From: Lachnospiraceae bacterium
GTDB lineage: Bacteria; Bacillota; Clostridia; Lachnospirales; Lachnospiraceae
DNA length: 34,590 nucleotides
Reading direction: 5' to 3'
Assembly: GCA_024684215.1 (NCBI GenBank)
Contig: JAIKXH010000032.1
Coordinates: 1-34,590, forward strand
Positions 8,127-17,365 of this stretch are shown here, one piece after another; position 1 is the stretch's first letter, and every line of letters begins with the position of its first letter. The notes beneath the pieces are model-generated. The model worked only from the letters and a program-made list of their open reading frames with translations. It had not been told where the DNA came from and did no database searches. A program made the translations under genes and the position numbers.

Positions 8127-9293
8127 TTACTGCTTTCTCCAAACCATCTTGTTGACAACACCAACGTATGACTGGATGATCCTTACAACCTTATCGCTAA
8201 CGTTGATATCTGTGTAATCAGGTACCGGAATTCCAAGGTCGTCGTTCTTAACCATATCAACCGCTAAGTCTACAGACTGAAGAAGACCGGTTTCATCGAT
8301 TCCGGAAAGAACAAAACATCCCTTATCTAGTGCTTCAGGTCTCTCGGTACTTGTTCTGATACAAACCGCAGGAATCGGGCTTCCGATTGAAGTGTAGAAT
8401 GAACTCTCCTCAGGAAGTGTACCGCTATCAGAAACAACACAAAATGCATTCATCTGTAAGCAGTTATAGTCATGGAATCCAAGAGGCTCATGAGCTATAA
8501 CTCTCTTATCAAGCTTAAATCCTGAACTTTCAAGTCTCTTACGGCTTCTGGGATGGCATGAATAAAGAATTGGCATATCGTACTTCTCAGCCATCTTATT
8601 GATCGCATTAAAAAGACTGGTAAAGTTCTTTTCAGTATCGATATTCTCTTCTCTATGAGCAGAAAGAAGGATATATTTTCCTTTTTCCAGTCCAAGCTTA
8701 CTATGAATATCGCTGTTCTTGATAGCCTCAAGGTTCTCGGTAAGAACTTCAGCCATAGGTGAGCCTGTTACATAGGTTCTCTCCTTGGGAAGTCCGCAAT
8801 CTGCTAAATATCTTCTAGCATGCTCTGAATAAGCAAGGTTGACATCCGAAATAATATCTACGATACGTCTGTTAGTCTCTTCAGGGAGACACTCATCCTT
8901 ACATCTGTTTCCTGCTTCCATGTGGAAAATAGGAATATGAAGTCTCTTCGCTCCGATAACTGATAAGCAGCTATTAGTATCTCCTAAAACAAGAACGCCA
9001 TCAGGCTTTGTTGCCACCATAGCTTTATAAGACTTATCAATAATATTTCCCATTGTTTCGCCAAGATCGGCTCCTACCGCATCAAGGTAAAGTTCGGGAT
9101 CTTCCAAGCCTAAATCTTTAAAGAAAACACCGTTAAGGTTATAGTCATAGTTCTGGCCGGTGTGCCAAAGCTGGGTATCAAAGTACTTACGGCATTTCTT
9201 AATTACAGCAGCAAGACGGATGATCTCCGGTCTTGTTCCTACTATGATAGCAAGCTTAATCTTGCCGTTATTCTTCCAGTTAGGATAATCCAT
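8127..9293 (-). CDS. capG: UDP-GlcNAc 2-epimerase family, UDP-L-FucNAc-forming (CapG/FnlC-like)
   Basis: The 388-residue protein is a WecB-type non-hydrolysing 2-epimerase. It shows VGTRPEIIRLA (18-28), LGDTNSCLS, HMEAGNRC, LLSAHREENID and SDSGTLPEESSFY, all conserved substrate and catalytic blocks. The RTSTERPEALDKG segment and its position behind CapE- and CapF-like genes place it with CapG/FnlC/WbjD. Those enzymes convert UDP-2-acetamido-2,6-dideoxy-L-talose to UDP-N-acetyl-L-fucosamine. GGAG lies 9 bases upstream of the ATG. Gaps to capF are short (25 bases), consistent with one operon. The protein is cytoplasmic. Confidence 0.9.
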   Translation of the reverse strand: MDYPNWKNNGKIKLAIIVGTRPEIIRLAAVIKKCRKYFDTQLWHTGQNYDYNLNGVFFKDLGLEDPELYLDAVGADLGETMGNIIDKSYKAMVATKPDGVLVLGDTNSCLSVIGAKRLHIPIFHMEAGNRCKDECLPEETNRRIVDIISDVNLAYSEHARRYLADCGLPKERTYVTGSPMAEVLTENLEAIKNSDIHSKLGLEKGKYILLSAHREENIDTEKNFTSLFNAINKMAEKYDMPILYSCHPRSRKRLESSGFKLDKRVIAHEPLGFHDYNCLQMNAFCVVSDSGTLPEESSFYTSIGSPIPAVCIRTSTERPEALDKGCFVLSGIDETGLLQSVDLAVDMVKNDDLGIPVPDYTDINVSDKVVRIIQSYVGVVNKMVWRKQ

Positions 9294-9318
9294 TTATAAG
9301 TTCTCCAAATTCTAATAG

Positions 9319-10584
9319 TTATACATTTCCTTTTTCAGGATTGATTTTTTTATCCCCTTCTCGGTTAACCACCTCGTAAAAAGTATCCGGATGGTTGGGA
9401 TCAAAGGTCTCATTTGCCCACATAACAGTTACAAGATCCTGAGTTTCGGAAAGATTGATAATATTATGTGTATATCCGGGAAGCATCTGAATTGCCTTCA
9501 TCTGATCTCCGGTAACCTCAAATTCGATTACTGGATAACCCTTCTTGGTTTCCGGATCGATTCCAATACGGCGTTCCTGAATAAGACCATGTCCGGAAAC
9601 AACTATGAAAAGTTCCCATTTACTGTTATGCCAATGTTCACCTTTGGTAATTCCCGGCTTTGAAATGTTTATACTTACCTGACCGCAGTTAAGAGTCTTA
9701 ACCAGTTCAGTAAATGTACCGCGATTATCAATATTGGTCTTAAGAGGATAAATCATCTTCTCTGGTGGCAAATATGATAGATATGTACTATAAAGTTTTT
9801 TAGCAAAAGAGTCCTTCGGAATTTCAGGTATTGTAAGAGTTTCCGGCATAGCTTTGAAGGACTGTAATAAATCTACTATTTCTCCCAATGTCTCCTTATG
9901 TGTTGTCGGTACATAGCAGTATTTGCCATCAGCATTGGGAATTACGTCCAATCCATCAAACTCGCATCTATGTTCCTTGCCTTCAAGTGCATCAAGCATC
10001 TCTTCAATAAGGTCATCAATATAGAGAAGTTCCAGTTCAGTACTTCTGTCATTTACCGTAAACTCTTCGTCATTAGCTACAGCGTTGCAGAAAGTTGCAA
10101 CAGCAGAATTGTATCGAGGCTTACACCACTTGCCAAACAGATTTGGGAAGCGATAAATCAAAACTTTCGCACCCGTTTCCCTTGAATAATCCAAAAACAG
10201 GTTTTCTCCCGCAAGTTTACTCTCGCCATACACAGAGCCTTCAAAACGTCCGGTAAGACTTGCCTGCGCAGAAGATGAAAGCATAACAGGGCACTTGTTT
10301 CCATATTTCTTTAATGTATCCAAAAGAGTTGATGCAAACCCAAAGTTACCTTCCATAAATTCGGAATTATCCTTCGGTCTGTTAACTCCGGCAAGATTGA
10401 ACACAAAGTCAACACGCTGGCATATATTATCAAGTTCTTCCTGAGAAGATTCAAGGTCATAGCCGTAAATCTCTGTAATTGTCAGATTAGGTCTGGTCTT
10501 ATTCTTTCCGTCTCTTATCTCTCTGAGATTCCAAACAAGATTTCGTCCTACAAAACCATTAGAACCTGTAACAAGGATCTTCAT
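9319..10584 (-). CDS. capF: Bifunctional SDR-cupin UDP-sugar epimerase/reductase (CapF/FnlB-like)
   Basis: The 421-residue protein is a two-domain CapF. An N-terminal short-chain dehydrogenase has MKILVTGSNGFVGRNL (NADPH loop, 1-16) and YGESK (catalytic Tyr119 and Lys123). A C-terminal cupin from about residue 278 has GEHWHNSKWELFIVVSGHG with His317, His319 and Glu324 as likely zinc ligands. CapF takes the product of CapE, epimerises it in the cupin domain and reduces it in the SDR domain to UDP-2-acetamido-2,6-dideoxy-L-talose. A perfect AGGAGG lies 9 bases before the ATG. It is the middle gene of the capE-capF-capG set. Confidence 0.92.
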   Translation of the reverse strand: MKILVTGSNGFVGRNLVWNLREIRDGKNKTRPNLTITEIYGYDLESSQEELDNICQRVDFVFNLAGVNRPKDNSEFMEGNFGFASTLLDTLKKYGNKCPVMLSSSAQASLTGRFEGSVYGESKLAGENLFLDYSRETGAKVLIYRFPNLFGKWCKPRYNSAVATFCNAVANDEEFTVNDRSTELELLYIDDLIEEMLDALEGKEHRCEFDGLDVIPNADGKYCYVPTTHKETLGEIVDLLQSFKAMPETLTIPEIPKDSFAKKLYSTYLSYLPPEKMIYPLKTNIDNRGTFTELVKTLNCGQVSINISKPGITKGEHWHNSKWELFIVVSGHGLIQERRIGIDPETKKGYPVIEFEVTGDQMKAIQMLPGYTHNIINLSETQDLVTVMWANETFDPNHPDTFYEVVNREGDKKINPEKGNV

Positions 10585-10601
10585 ACCTTTAATCCTCCTG
10601 A

Positions 10602-11666
10602 CTAGGCCTCAACTGAGTGAGGGCGTCCTTCAAGTTCTTCCTTAACGTAGTCAGTCTCCATAATCTTCTTAACAACACCGTCCACATCAAGTCTTTTGGT
10701 ATTGTGGCTGGTGTAAGATTCATCACCTTCGGTTAATACATCGCCCTCAACATAGAACTTATCATAGTTAAGGCTTCTTCCATCTGGAGCGATACGATAA
10801 TAATCGCCCATATCGGTAGCGCGAAGTCTCTCCTCACGAGTCATAAGTGTCTCATAAAGTTTCTCTCCGTGACGGGTTCCGATAATCTTCTTCTCGGTCT
10901 GACCAAATATCTTCATAACACCATCGGCAAGATCACCAATGGTACAAGCGTCAGCCTTCTGAATAAAGAGATCACCGGGCTCAGCATGTTCAAATGCAAA
11001 AGCCACAAGATCAACTGCCTCGTCAAGATTCATAAGGAAACGAGTCATATTGGGGTCAGTAATTGTAATAGGTCTGTGATTCTTAATCTGATCTATGAAA
11101 AGAGGAATAACCGAACCGCGGCTGCACATAACGTTTCCGTATCTTGTACATGCAAGAACTGTACCACCTCTTTCGAAAGCCTTCTGAGCTCTGGCCTGAA
11201 CAACTTTTTCGCCTACTGCCTTGGTCATACCCATTGAGTTAATGGGGTAAGCTGCCTTATCAGTTGAAAGGAATACAACTCTCTCCACCTTATTTTCAAC
11301 TGCTGCAGTAATAACATTGTCAGTTCCTATGATATTTGTTCGTACAGCTTCCATTGGGAAGAACTCACATGAAGGTACTTCCTTAAGAGCCGCTGCATGG
11401 AAAACATAGTTTGCTCCGTGCATAACATCACGAACTGAGTCAAGATTACGTACATCACCGATATAGAACTGCACTTTTGAGCAATGCTCAGGGTACTTAG
11501 CCTGAAGCACATGTCTCATCATATCCTGCTTCTTCTCATCTCGGCTGAAAATTCTAATCTCGCCTATTTCTGTTGTTAAAAAATGCTTCAGCACGGTTGA
11601 ACCAAAGGAGCCGGTTCCTCCTGTAATTACTAAAGTTTTTCCTTTAAATGCGTCTGTGATTTGCAT
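10602..11666 (-). CDS. capE: UDP-GlcNAc 4,6-dehydratase/5-epimerase (CapE/FnlA-like)
   Basis: The 354-residue protein is an extended SDR of the capsular dehydratase type. It has the NADP-binding ITGGTGSFG (14-22), the catalytic STDKAAYP (TDK at 135-137) and SMGMTK, with Met in place of the usual SDR Tyr, as is normal for this subfamily. The C-terminal HGEKLYETLMTREE is characteristic of CapE/FnlA/WbjB. The enzyme converts UDP-GlcNAc to the 4-keto-6-deoxy-L-arabino-hexulose, the first step to UDP-L-FucNAc. Its ribosome binding site (AAAGGATAG) is inside the final codons of the preceding GT4 gene, so translation may be coupled. No membrane segment is seen. Confidence 0.92.
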   Translation of the reverse strand: MQITDAFKGKTLVITGGTGSFGSTVLKHFLTTEIGEIRIFSRDEKKQDMMRHVLQAKYPEHCSKVQFYIGDVRNLDSVRDVMHGANYVFHAAALKEVPSCEFFPMEAVRTNIIGTDNVITAAVENKVERVVFLSTDKAAYPINSMGMTKAVGEKVVQARAQKAFERGGTVLACTRYGNVMCSRGSVIPLFIDQIKNHRPITITDPNMTRFLMNLDEAVDLVAFAFEHAEPGDLFIQKADACTIGDLADGVMKIFGQTEKKIIGTRHGEKLYETLMTREERLRATDMGDYYRIAPDGRSLNYDKFYVEGDVLTEGDESYTSHNTKRLDVDGVVKKIMETDYVKEELEGRPHSVEA

Positions 11667-11670
11667 ATCT

Positions 11671-12828
11671 CTATCCTTTCAAAAAAGTAATTAACTTATT
11701 AGTCTGATATATATAATTCTTTTTTTCTTTTACAAACAATCTTGCTTTTTCAGCTTTATCAATATATTTATCATAGTTATTATATATCTCAAGAATCTCT
11801 TCTCCAAGCTTTTCTTTTGAATAATAATTCAGGTATCCGTCATACTCCTTAGGAATTCCATCTAAATGCTGCATTAAGACCGGAATGCCTGCTAACATAT
11901 ATTCCAATGTTTTAGATGGAAAAGAATACTTCGTAAACTCTAAATTTCCTCTCGGGTTAACTAAAACGCTGGCCTTCCTCTGAAATTCATAAATTTCACT
12001 ATGTGGTAAAGCTCCAACATATTGAATCCGGTCATCTGTTTCAGAGATTTTTTTTACATAATCAACTGCATCACCTGTTCCAGCTATATTCAGTTTTATT
12101 GATTCATCAAGTTTATGAACAGAATCAACTAATTCCTTTAGACCATAAGCGAAAGCCACACTACCTGTATATGCCACGATAAAATCATCCTTGTCTTTAC
12201 CCTTTTCCTCTTGATCCTCATGAATATCATCGGTCATTCCTTCGATAACAATACAATCCGTAATATCAATCTTGAAGAAGTCACTCATCTTTTCAGAAAA
12301 CAAGATCCATTTATCTACATATTTATAATACTTTCTTTGAATAGAGACATCCAAATTCTTTAAGGTTTTATATAATTCCCCTCCTCCAGGGTTCATATAT
12401 TGTGGATTGGGTAAATCCGGAACAATAAAAGCGACTTTACATCCGAGTAGCTTTGCGCATTTGCTTGCAGCAATAAGTCGGGGGGTAGTCAAACCATATA
12501 TAAGAATCCAGTCTCCTTTACAGACTCTGTTTTTAAGTGCTTTCGCCAAAGAATTCCGAAGTGATACTTGCTTAACTAGAAATGTGTTAATGAACCCTAT
12601 GTTCAGAACACTTTTACCTTCTATATTGCACACTTCTTCTTTTACACTAATTTTTTTATTCTTAGGCCAAGGAGTAATAGGTTCAATGTTGACAACTTCA
12701 CAGTCAATAGTCTCAGCTTTATTAATCCCCCTCAGGAATAGTTCAGAGACGTGACTGGCAGCATAATCTATAAATTTTTCATTTTTTGTATCTCTAAATA
12801 TGCAAGAAGATACATATATGATTTTCAT
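11671..12828 (-). CDS. Glycosyltransferase family 4 protein
   Basis: The 385-residue protein begins MKIIYVSSCIF and has a GT-B layout. The C-terminal half contains FIVAYTGSVAFAYGLKELVD (donor-domain start), LNIAGTGDAVDYV, YVGALPHSEIYEFQRKASVL and FPSKTLEYMLAGIPVL, which matches the GT4 donor-binding signature. It would add one sugar to the undecaprenyl-linked intermediate at the cytoplasmic membrane face. The donor cannot be told from sequence; UDP-L-FucNAc is possible because the gene lies directly upstream of capE with only 4 bases between stop and start. Base composition is visibly more A+T-rich than in the cap genes. Confidence 0.85.
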   Translation of the reverse strand: MKIIYVSSCIFRDTKNEKFIDYAASHVSELFLRGINKAETIDCEVVNIEPITPWPKNKKISVKEEVCNIEGKSVLNIGFINTFLVKQVSLRNSLAKALKNRVCKGDWILIYGLTTPRLIAASKCAKLLGCKVAFIVPDLPNPQYMNPGGGELYKTLKNLDVSIQRKYYKYVDKWILFSEKMSDFFKIDITDCIVIEGMTDDIHEDQEEKGKDKDDFIVAYTGSVAFAYGLKELVDSVHKLDESIKLNIAGTGDAVDYVKKISETDDRIQYVGALPHSEIYEFQRKASVLVNPRGNLEFTKYSFPSKTLEYMLAGIPVLMQHLDGIPKEYDGYLNYYSKEKLGEEILEIYNNYDKYIDKAEKARLFVKEKKNYIYQTNKLITFLKG

Positions 12829-12833
12829 TGCTT

Positions 12834-14309
12834 CTATCCCTTTTTTATTTTAAGAAATCTAATTATACTCGTAACACCCCAGAAAGCGAGATATCCATGG
12901 AACAACATGAAATCCCCTCCTGACATTCCCGGCAGCCACCATGATATAAACATTAGAGAGAAAAAAGTCAACACACACAAAAAAATCAGAGCTCCAATAT
13001 TTCTCTCCTCTATAGAATCTATCCACAATGTTGCAAATAACATCCCAGCAAGAAACATCATAAAGACAATCCCGATAAAAGAAACATCTGATGCCCACTG
13101 AGTGAATGCCGTTCCCCATTTTAACGATATCGGATATCCATTTTCGTTTATCTTGTATATGAGCGTGTTTTTATATAGATCAATCCCCGTTACACCTTTT
13201 ATTTTATTTCGAAGAAACAAAAATGTTCCACATCCCCATGAAGGAGTATAACTTTGGTGAACGCCTAAACTGACTCCATGATAACCTTGTGTTAAGTAAC
13301 TACTACCTAGAACCAGCAAAAACTTCATTTTACCTGGCATTAATTTATACAAGAAATGATTGGTATCGACATATGCATGCATGAATTCATCTGCATAATA
13401 GGGATTGATTTTCATCGCACTCTCGTAATTATCTTCATACGACGCATATTCTTCTTTATTCTGCGAATCATGCTCTTCAACATAGCCGTATTCGTCAATG
13501 ATCATATCTACAGCATCATCGCTTGATAAAATAATCTCTTTTACAGAGATATCAGATTCCGCTACTTCAGCTATAGTATTACTGTTTCTCGAGGAAAGAG
13601 ATAAATAAAAATAGACCACAAAAAAAATCACAAACAGTAACGCTACTATCATTTTCTTTAATACGATTCTTTTATTAATCTTGTTGCCAAACAGCACTGA
13701 TAAGAATACTACAAACAAAACAGCCATATAAAAGAAAATACCCCTATTGTGTCCTGTTGCAATCTCCACACTAAAAAACCATACAAGAATTAGCGAAGAT
13801 ATAATTCTTTCAGGTAGTTTTAAACTCTCCCAATACCGATATGAAATGACAAACACAGGTAGTACTATAAATGATCCTACAGATCCAAAATAGTGTAATA
13901 CTCCAGCTGCTTGTACCGCACTAGCCGATGTCGAATACGCAACTGCAAGATTTCGAAAAGCATCTATCATACGAGGAAACCATGAACCAGTTTTTGAATA
14001 GCAAAATGGCACCATAATAAGGCAACATACTATGCATAATACTAAATAGATTCTATGTGGAAAATCCATCTGTTCTGACACCTTACATCTACTGGTTCTT
14101 TTCTCAATCAAGAAATATCCTCCAAACAGCGCTGCCATATACAGTAATACAAAAAGCAAAACCAGATTATCTTTTTGATATGGATATACCCAAACGCCCC
14201 ACCTGTACAGCGCATATGATCCTCCAAGATATAATTCAAGTAGTATTACCGGCAAATATCTTTTCAATATGGTGCCTACTCTTTTCTTATTTGCCATCGA
14301 TTCCTTCAT
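12834..14309 (-). CDS. wzy: Wzy-like oligosaccharide repeat-unit polymerase
   Basis: The ATG at 14309 is preceded by AGGAAAG at good spacing; an in-frame TTG extends to 14333 but lacks a site. The 491-residue protein has about 11-12 membrane helices and a large acidic extracytoplasmic loop. After that loop comes LVLGSSYLTQGYHGVSLGVH, then PSWGCGTFLFLRN. The 'YLTQGYxGLSLxL' block before a Trp-Gly motif is typical of Wzy polymerases. Wzy proteins join repeat units on the outer membrane face of the cytoplasmic membrane after Wzx export. It sits directly next to wzx, as in many Wzx/Wzy clusters. Sequence divergence in this family is high, so the call rests on topology, this block and context. Confidence 0.8.
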   Translation of the reverse strand: MKESMANKKRVGTILKRYLPVILLELYLGGSYALYRWGVWVYPYQKDNLVLLFVLLYMAALFGGYFLIEKRTSRCKVSEQMDFPHRIYLVLCIVCCLIMVPFCYSKTGSWFPRMIDAFRNLAVAYSTSASAVQAAGVLHYFGSVGSFIVLPVFVISYRYWESLKLPERIISSLILVWFFSVEIATGHNRGIFFYMAVLFVVFLSVLFGNKINKRIVLKKMIVALLFVIFFVVYFYLSLSSRNSNTIAEVAESDISVKEIILSSDDAVDMIIDEYGYVEEHDSQNKEEYASYEDNYESAMKINPYYADEFMHAYVDTNHFLYKLMPGKMKFLLVLGSSYLTQGYHGVSLGVHQSYTPSWGCGTFLFLRNKIKGVTGIDLYKNTLIYKINENGYPISLKWGTAFTQWASDVSFIGIVFMMFLAGMLFATLWIDSIEERNIGALIFLCVLTFFSLMFISWWLPGMSGGDFMLFHGYLAFWGVTSIIRFLKIKKG

Positions 14310-14373
14310 TTTATTCTTTCCTATACTATTCAATGTTCACTTTTCCAGTTTTATTCGTTTATTTTCTTATTTA

Positions 14374-15717
14374 TCATTTGTAAAAAAAGCCCCCAACAAC
14401 TATTCCCCCAACGAATACTGCCTGAACAGCAAGTTCCCAGACACTATTCTGTTTTTTCACCTCTCTAGGTAAATATCTCCTCATTAAAGCATAGTAAAAA
14501 TCACACGAAACCAGAGACGTCATAGCAATAGCCATTGTATTACGGAAAACCAAGTACGCGACACTATTTAAGGCTACTGTTATCACTAATGATACTGCGT
14601 TGACAGCAAGAAGCTGTTTTTCCTTTCTATACATCTTATAATAAGGCGTCATCAAAATCTGAATCTTCGCTATTGGGTAGCAAATAGGCAGTAAAAAACC
14701 TAAATAACCAATTCCATCATAATAATCTTTTAAAAAATACTTTATAAATAAATAAAGTATTGGATACAAAAGATATATTCCTAATCCGGCTATAGACAAA
14801 TACTTATCAAATAATTGATAATCATTTTTTACCAATTCACTTTTTGTATTACGGATGATTGGAAAGACTACTATTCCAACCGCACTTGTAAATGAAAGAA
14901 CTATACTTAAAAGTGATATGTAAAAAGAATAAATTCCATACTCGCTAATGGAGCAAAAGTGTTCCACTATTATACGCCCAAACGAAGGTATCAAACCAGA
15001 AACAGCAACTGATAGTGCTACCATAATACCAGTAGACGAAAGCATTCCCAATTCTTTAAAGCCTTCTTGAAATTGCCCAAGCCTGCCAATGTAGTAATCT
15101 TTTGCCCAAAAGAAAAAAACTATCGCAATCAGATAATTGGTTAGTGTTTGAGATAAAATAATCCACCTATAATAGTGTATCTTATTTACCAATAGCAATA
15201 CTAGCAATAAACAAAAAATAGTTTTCTGGAGGACAGCGGCGAGATTATAAATGTAGCTCTTGTTTTCGGCCAAAAAAATACCGCTCTCTACACAAATTAT
15301 AATAGTCGGAAGAATATTGGCAGACAATAGGATAACTATAAACTTTTTTTCAAGACTGCCCTGCAACAGAGCAATTCCACAAAACACTATCGTTGCTATA
15401 ATAATATATCCAATTTGTATGAATAACGCAGATCTTATTTTCCGTTTTTTTTCTTCACTACATTCCATCCCCGCATAGTTTAGCGCAATTCCATCATTTA
15501 CCCCTATGCCAAGAACATTTAAATACGACAAATAGAAGAAAAACTCTTGGTAATAGCCATATTCTTCTGGGCCGATTCGTGCCGGTAAAACGAAACTTGT
15601 TAATACCGACATTAAACCAATAAGACCCTGCGCTAAAACAGCAAATCCGACTCTTCCAACAGACTTTTTATGCATTGATACATAATTTGCTGCTTCTTTT
15701 AGTTTCTTTATTATCAT
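14374..15717 (-). CDS. wzx: Wzx-like lipid-linked oligosaccharide flippase (MOP superfamily)
   Basis: The 447-residue protein has about 12 membrane helices with the MOP-superfamily layout. The N-terminus has FAVLAQGLIGLMSVLTSFVL and the typical PARIGPEEYGYYQEF loop after helix 1. Later segments include CSISEYGIYSFYISLLSIVL and a long run of paired helices. Wzx proteins translocate undecaprenyl-diphosphate-linked repeat units across the cytoplasmic membrane. It lies between the polymerase and a GT4 gene. The start is supported by GAAG 5 bases upstream; a tiny ORF (MKIK) ends at the same ATG. The region is A+T-rich. Confidence 0.85.
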   Translation of the reverse strand: MIIKKLKEAANYVSMHKKSVGRVGFAVLAQGLIGLMSVLTSFVLPARIGPEEYGYYQEFFFYLSYLNVLGIGVNDGIALNYAGMECSEEKKRKIRSALFIQIGYIIIATIVFCGIALLQGSLEKKFIVILLSANILPTIIICVESGIFLAENKSYIYNLAAVLQKTIFCLLLVLLLVNKIHYYRWIILSQTLTNYLIAIVFFFWAKDYYIGRLGQFQEGFKELGMLSSTGIMVALSVAVSGLIPSFGRIIVEHFCSISEYGIYSFYISLLSIVLSFTSAVGIVVFPIIRNTKSELVKNDYQLFDKYLSIAGLGIYLLYPILYLFIKYFLKDYYDGIGYLGFLLPICYPIAKIQILMTPYYKMYRKEKQLLAVNAVSLVITVALNSVAYLVFRNTMAIAMTSLVSCDFYYALMRRYLPREVKKQNSVWELAVQAVFVGGIVVGGFFYK

Positions 15718-15751
15718 TTTATCTTCATTACCTTAATCTTTTCAGGTTGCT

Positions 15752-16954
15752 TCAAAGCAAAGAAATCTTCTCAGCGAACACCTTTTTTACATCATATCTG
15801 CTTTGCAGGCATTCATATGCTTTCTGCCCTATATTCTGATCATCAAAGTGCAATATATCTTCAACTATTGCCTTGAAATGCTCAGAATCATTACTTTCGC
15901 TCCACCAGCCAAATCCATTATCTACAATTACTTTGCCAATATCCGTATTAGAATCTGTAACGGCAAATACCGGTAGTTTCGCCTGCATATAGCTAAGCAA
16001 TCTGGACGGAAAATTCGGAATAGTAAACCGATGGTCAAGAAATATCATTCCAACATCACAGGCTCCCACCATCGTATCATAATCCGTTTTCGGAAGTCTT
16101 CTCATGAGCTTCACATTCACGGGTTTCTCCTGATTAATAAACTGTTCAAGAACAGAATATTCTGTCCCGTCACCGACGATCAAAAAGAATGCATCCGAAT
16201 CCTTACATTTTTCCAAACAATCTACTAAGAATTCAATTCCCTGAGGTTTTCCCAAATTTCCCCCGTAAACAAATACTTTTTTATCGTTTGGAATTCCATA
16301 TTTATTCCTAATCTGAATTCTTGTCAAGTCATTCACACTCTTGTCAACAATATCAATACAGTTCGGAAACTCAAAAATCCTGCTACTATCTACTTCCGAA
16401 TTATGCTTGACTACATAATCCACATTAGCCTGACTCATACATCCTATATTATCTGAAACAGCATACAATCTTTTTTCTTTTCTTCGAAAGTGTTTATAGA
16501 GAATACCCTTCAATCCCGAGGTGCTCATCATTCCCAAGTCCACCGCATTTTGCGGAAAGATATCCTTAAGGAGTAAAAAGGTTCGTGCATTGTCTCTTTT
16601 CTTAACATATTCAACAGCTGACACTAGTGTGATAGGCGGTGTTGAATATAAAACTAAGTCAAACCTAACATCACCATAATACTTCCTTATCGCATTCTTA
16701 AAAGAAGGCTCGATCATCACTGTTGAAATACCCTTTTCTATAATATTTGTTTTCTGGGTATTTCCTATCTGTAAGCGCAATATAGAAGCATGATCTTCTT
16801 TTATCATATGAGTTTTCACGTTCTGTCTTTTCTCTACAGGTGAAATCACATACACATCATGCCCATTATAGACAAACTCTCGAAGTAAATCTGTATATAT
16901 TGTTCTTTCTTGTATGGATTCAAAACTTAGTAAGGTTAAAAAAAGGACATTCAT
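15752..16954 (-). CDS. Glycosyltransferase family 4 protein, WbuB/FucNAc-transferase-like
   Basis: The 400-residue protein starts MNVLFLTLLSF and has a GT-B layout. An N-terminal acceptor domain has the LLREFVYNGHDVYVISP block. The donor domain contains KKVFVYGGNLGKPQGIEFLV, FLIVGDGTEY and FPSRLLSYMQAKLPVFAVTD. The 'LLKDIFPQNAVDLG' block in the middle is shared with the WbuB/WcaI-like GT4 enzymes, one of which is reported to add L-FucNAc in E. coli O26. This fits the UDP-L-FucNAc genes in the cluster, but specificity is inferred. Only a weak ribosome binding site precedes the ATG. It is the last intact gene before the remnant region at 17.0-17.8 kb. Confidence 0.85.
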   Translation of the reverse strand: MNVLFLTLLSFESIQERTIYTDLLREFVYNGHDVYVISPVEKRQNVKTHMIKEDHASILRLQIGNTQKTNIIEKGISTVMIEPSFKNAIRKYYGDVRFDLVLYSTPPITLVSAVEYVKKRDNARTFLLLKDIFPQNAVDLGMMSTSGLKGILYKHFRRKEKRLYAVSDNIGCMSQANVDYVVKHNSEVDSSRIFEFPNCIDIVDKSVNDLTRIQIRNKYGIPNDKKVFVYGGNLGKPQGIEFLVDCLEKCKDSDAFFLIVGDGTEYSVLEQFINQEKPVNVKLMRRLPKTDYDTMVGACDVGMIFLDHRFTIPNFPSRLLSYMQAKLPVFAVTDSNTDIGKVIVDNGFGWWSESNDSEHFKAIVEDILHFDDQNIGQKAYECLQSRYDVKKVFAEKISLL

Positions 16955-16975
16955 TTTCTGAGTCTTTCTATTTTA

Positions 16976-16991
16976 TTTTTTTTTTGGGGGG
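16976..16991. repeat. T10-G6 homopolymer pair in the intergenic gap
   Basis: Ten T directly followed by six G (plus strand) lie between a GT4 start (16954) and the stop of the SDR remnant (17009). In the direction of transcription this is C6 then A10, within the 5' leader of the GT4 gene. It is slippage-prone and lies close enough to the promoter or leader to affect expression, though no clear promoter is visible. Confidence 0.6.
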
Positions 16992-17008
16992 CTTCAAATG
17001 TTGCATAG

Positions 17009-17365
17009 TTATTTAACTAATTCGAGAAAATCTATTTTAGGTGACCAACCGGTATGCTCCTTCAACTTGGCAACACTGGGCCGCAACGAAATAAATGGAT
17101 TAATCCGTTCTCCATATCTTACTAAACCACCTTGTTTAGCAAATTTTTCCTCTGCCACTACTACATATTCCCTAAGAGTCTTGTTGTCACCTCTCGCAAG
17201 ATTATATATCTCTCCTGAATGTCCGTTCTCGCCTAACGCAATAAGTGCCTCTGCAGCGTCCTCAACATCAAGATAATCCCAATTTTGAGAGCAATCACTC
17301 AGTTCAGTTACCTCTCCATTTTTCAGATTATTGATCAACAATGGTAACATTCTGCTAAAACCCAC
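17009..17365 (-). pseudogene. C-terminal fragment of an NAD-dependent sugar epimerase/dehydratase (SDR)
   Basis: Only the last 115 or so residues of an extended SDR remain. NWDYLDVEDAAEALIAL and GEIYNLARGDNKTLREYV are the typical C-terminal substrate-domain blocks. They are followed by a short tail ending FLELVK. The Rossmann GxxGxxG domain and the YxxxK active site are absent. The frame opens at a GTG at 17365 without a ribosome binding site and overlaps the end of another broken gene in a different frame. Complete members are about 290-300 residues. It is best read as a deletion remnant whose 5' part was replaced by the gene upstream. Confidence 0.8.
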
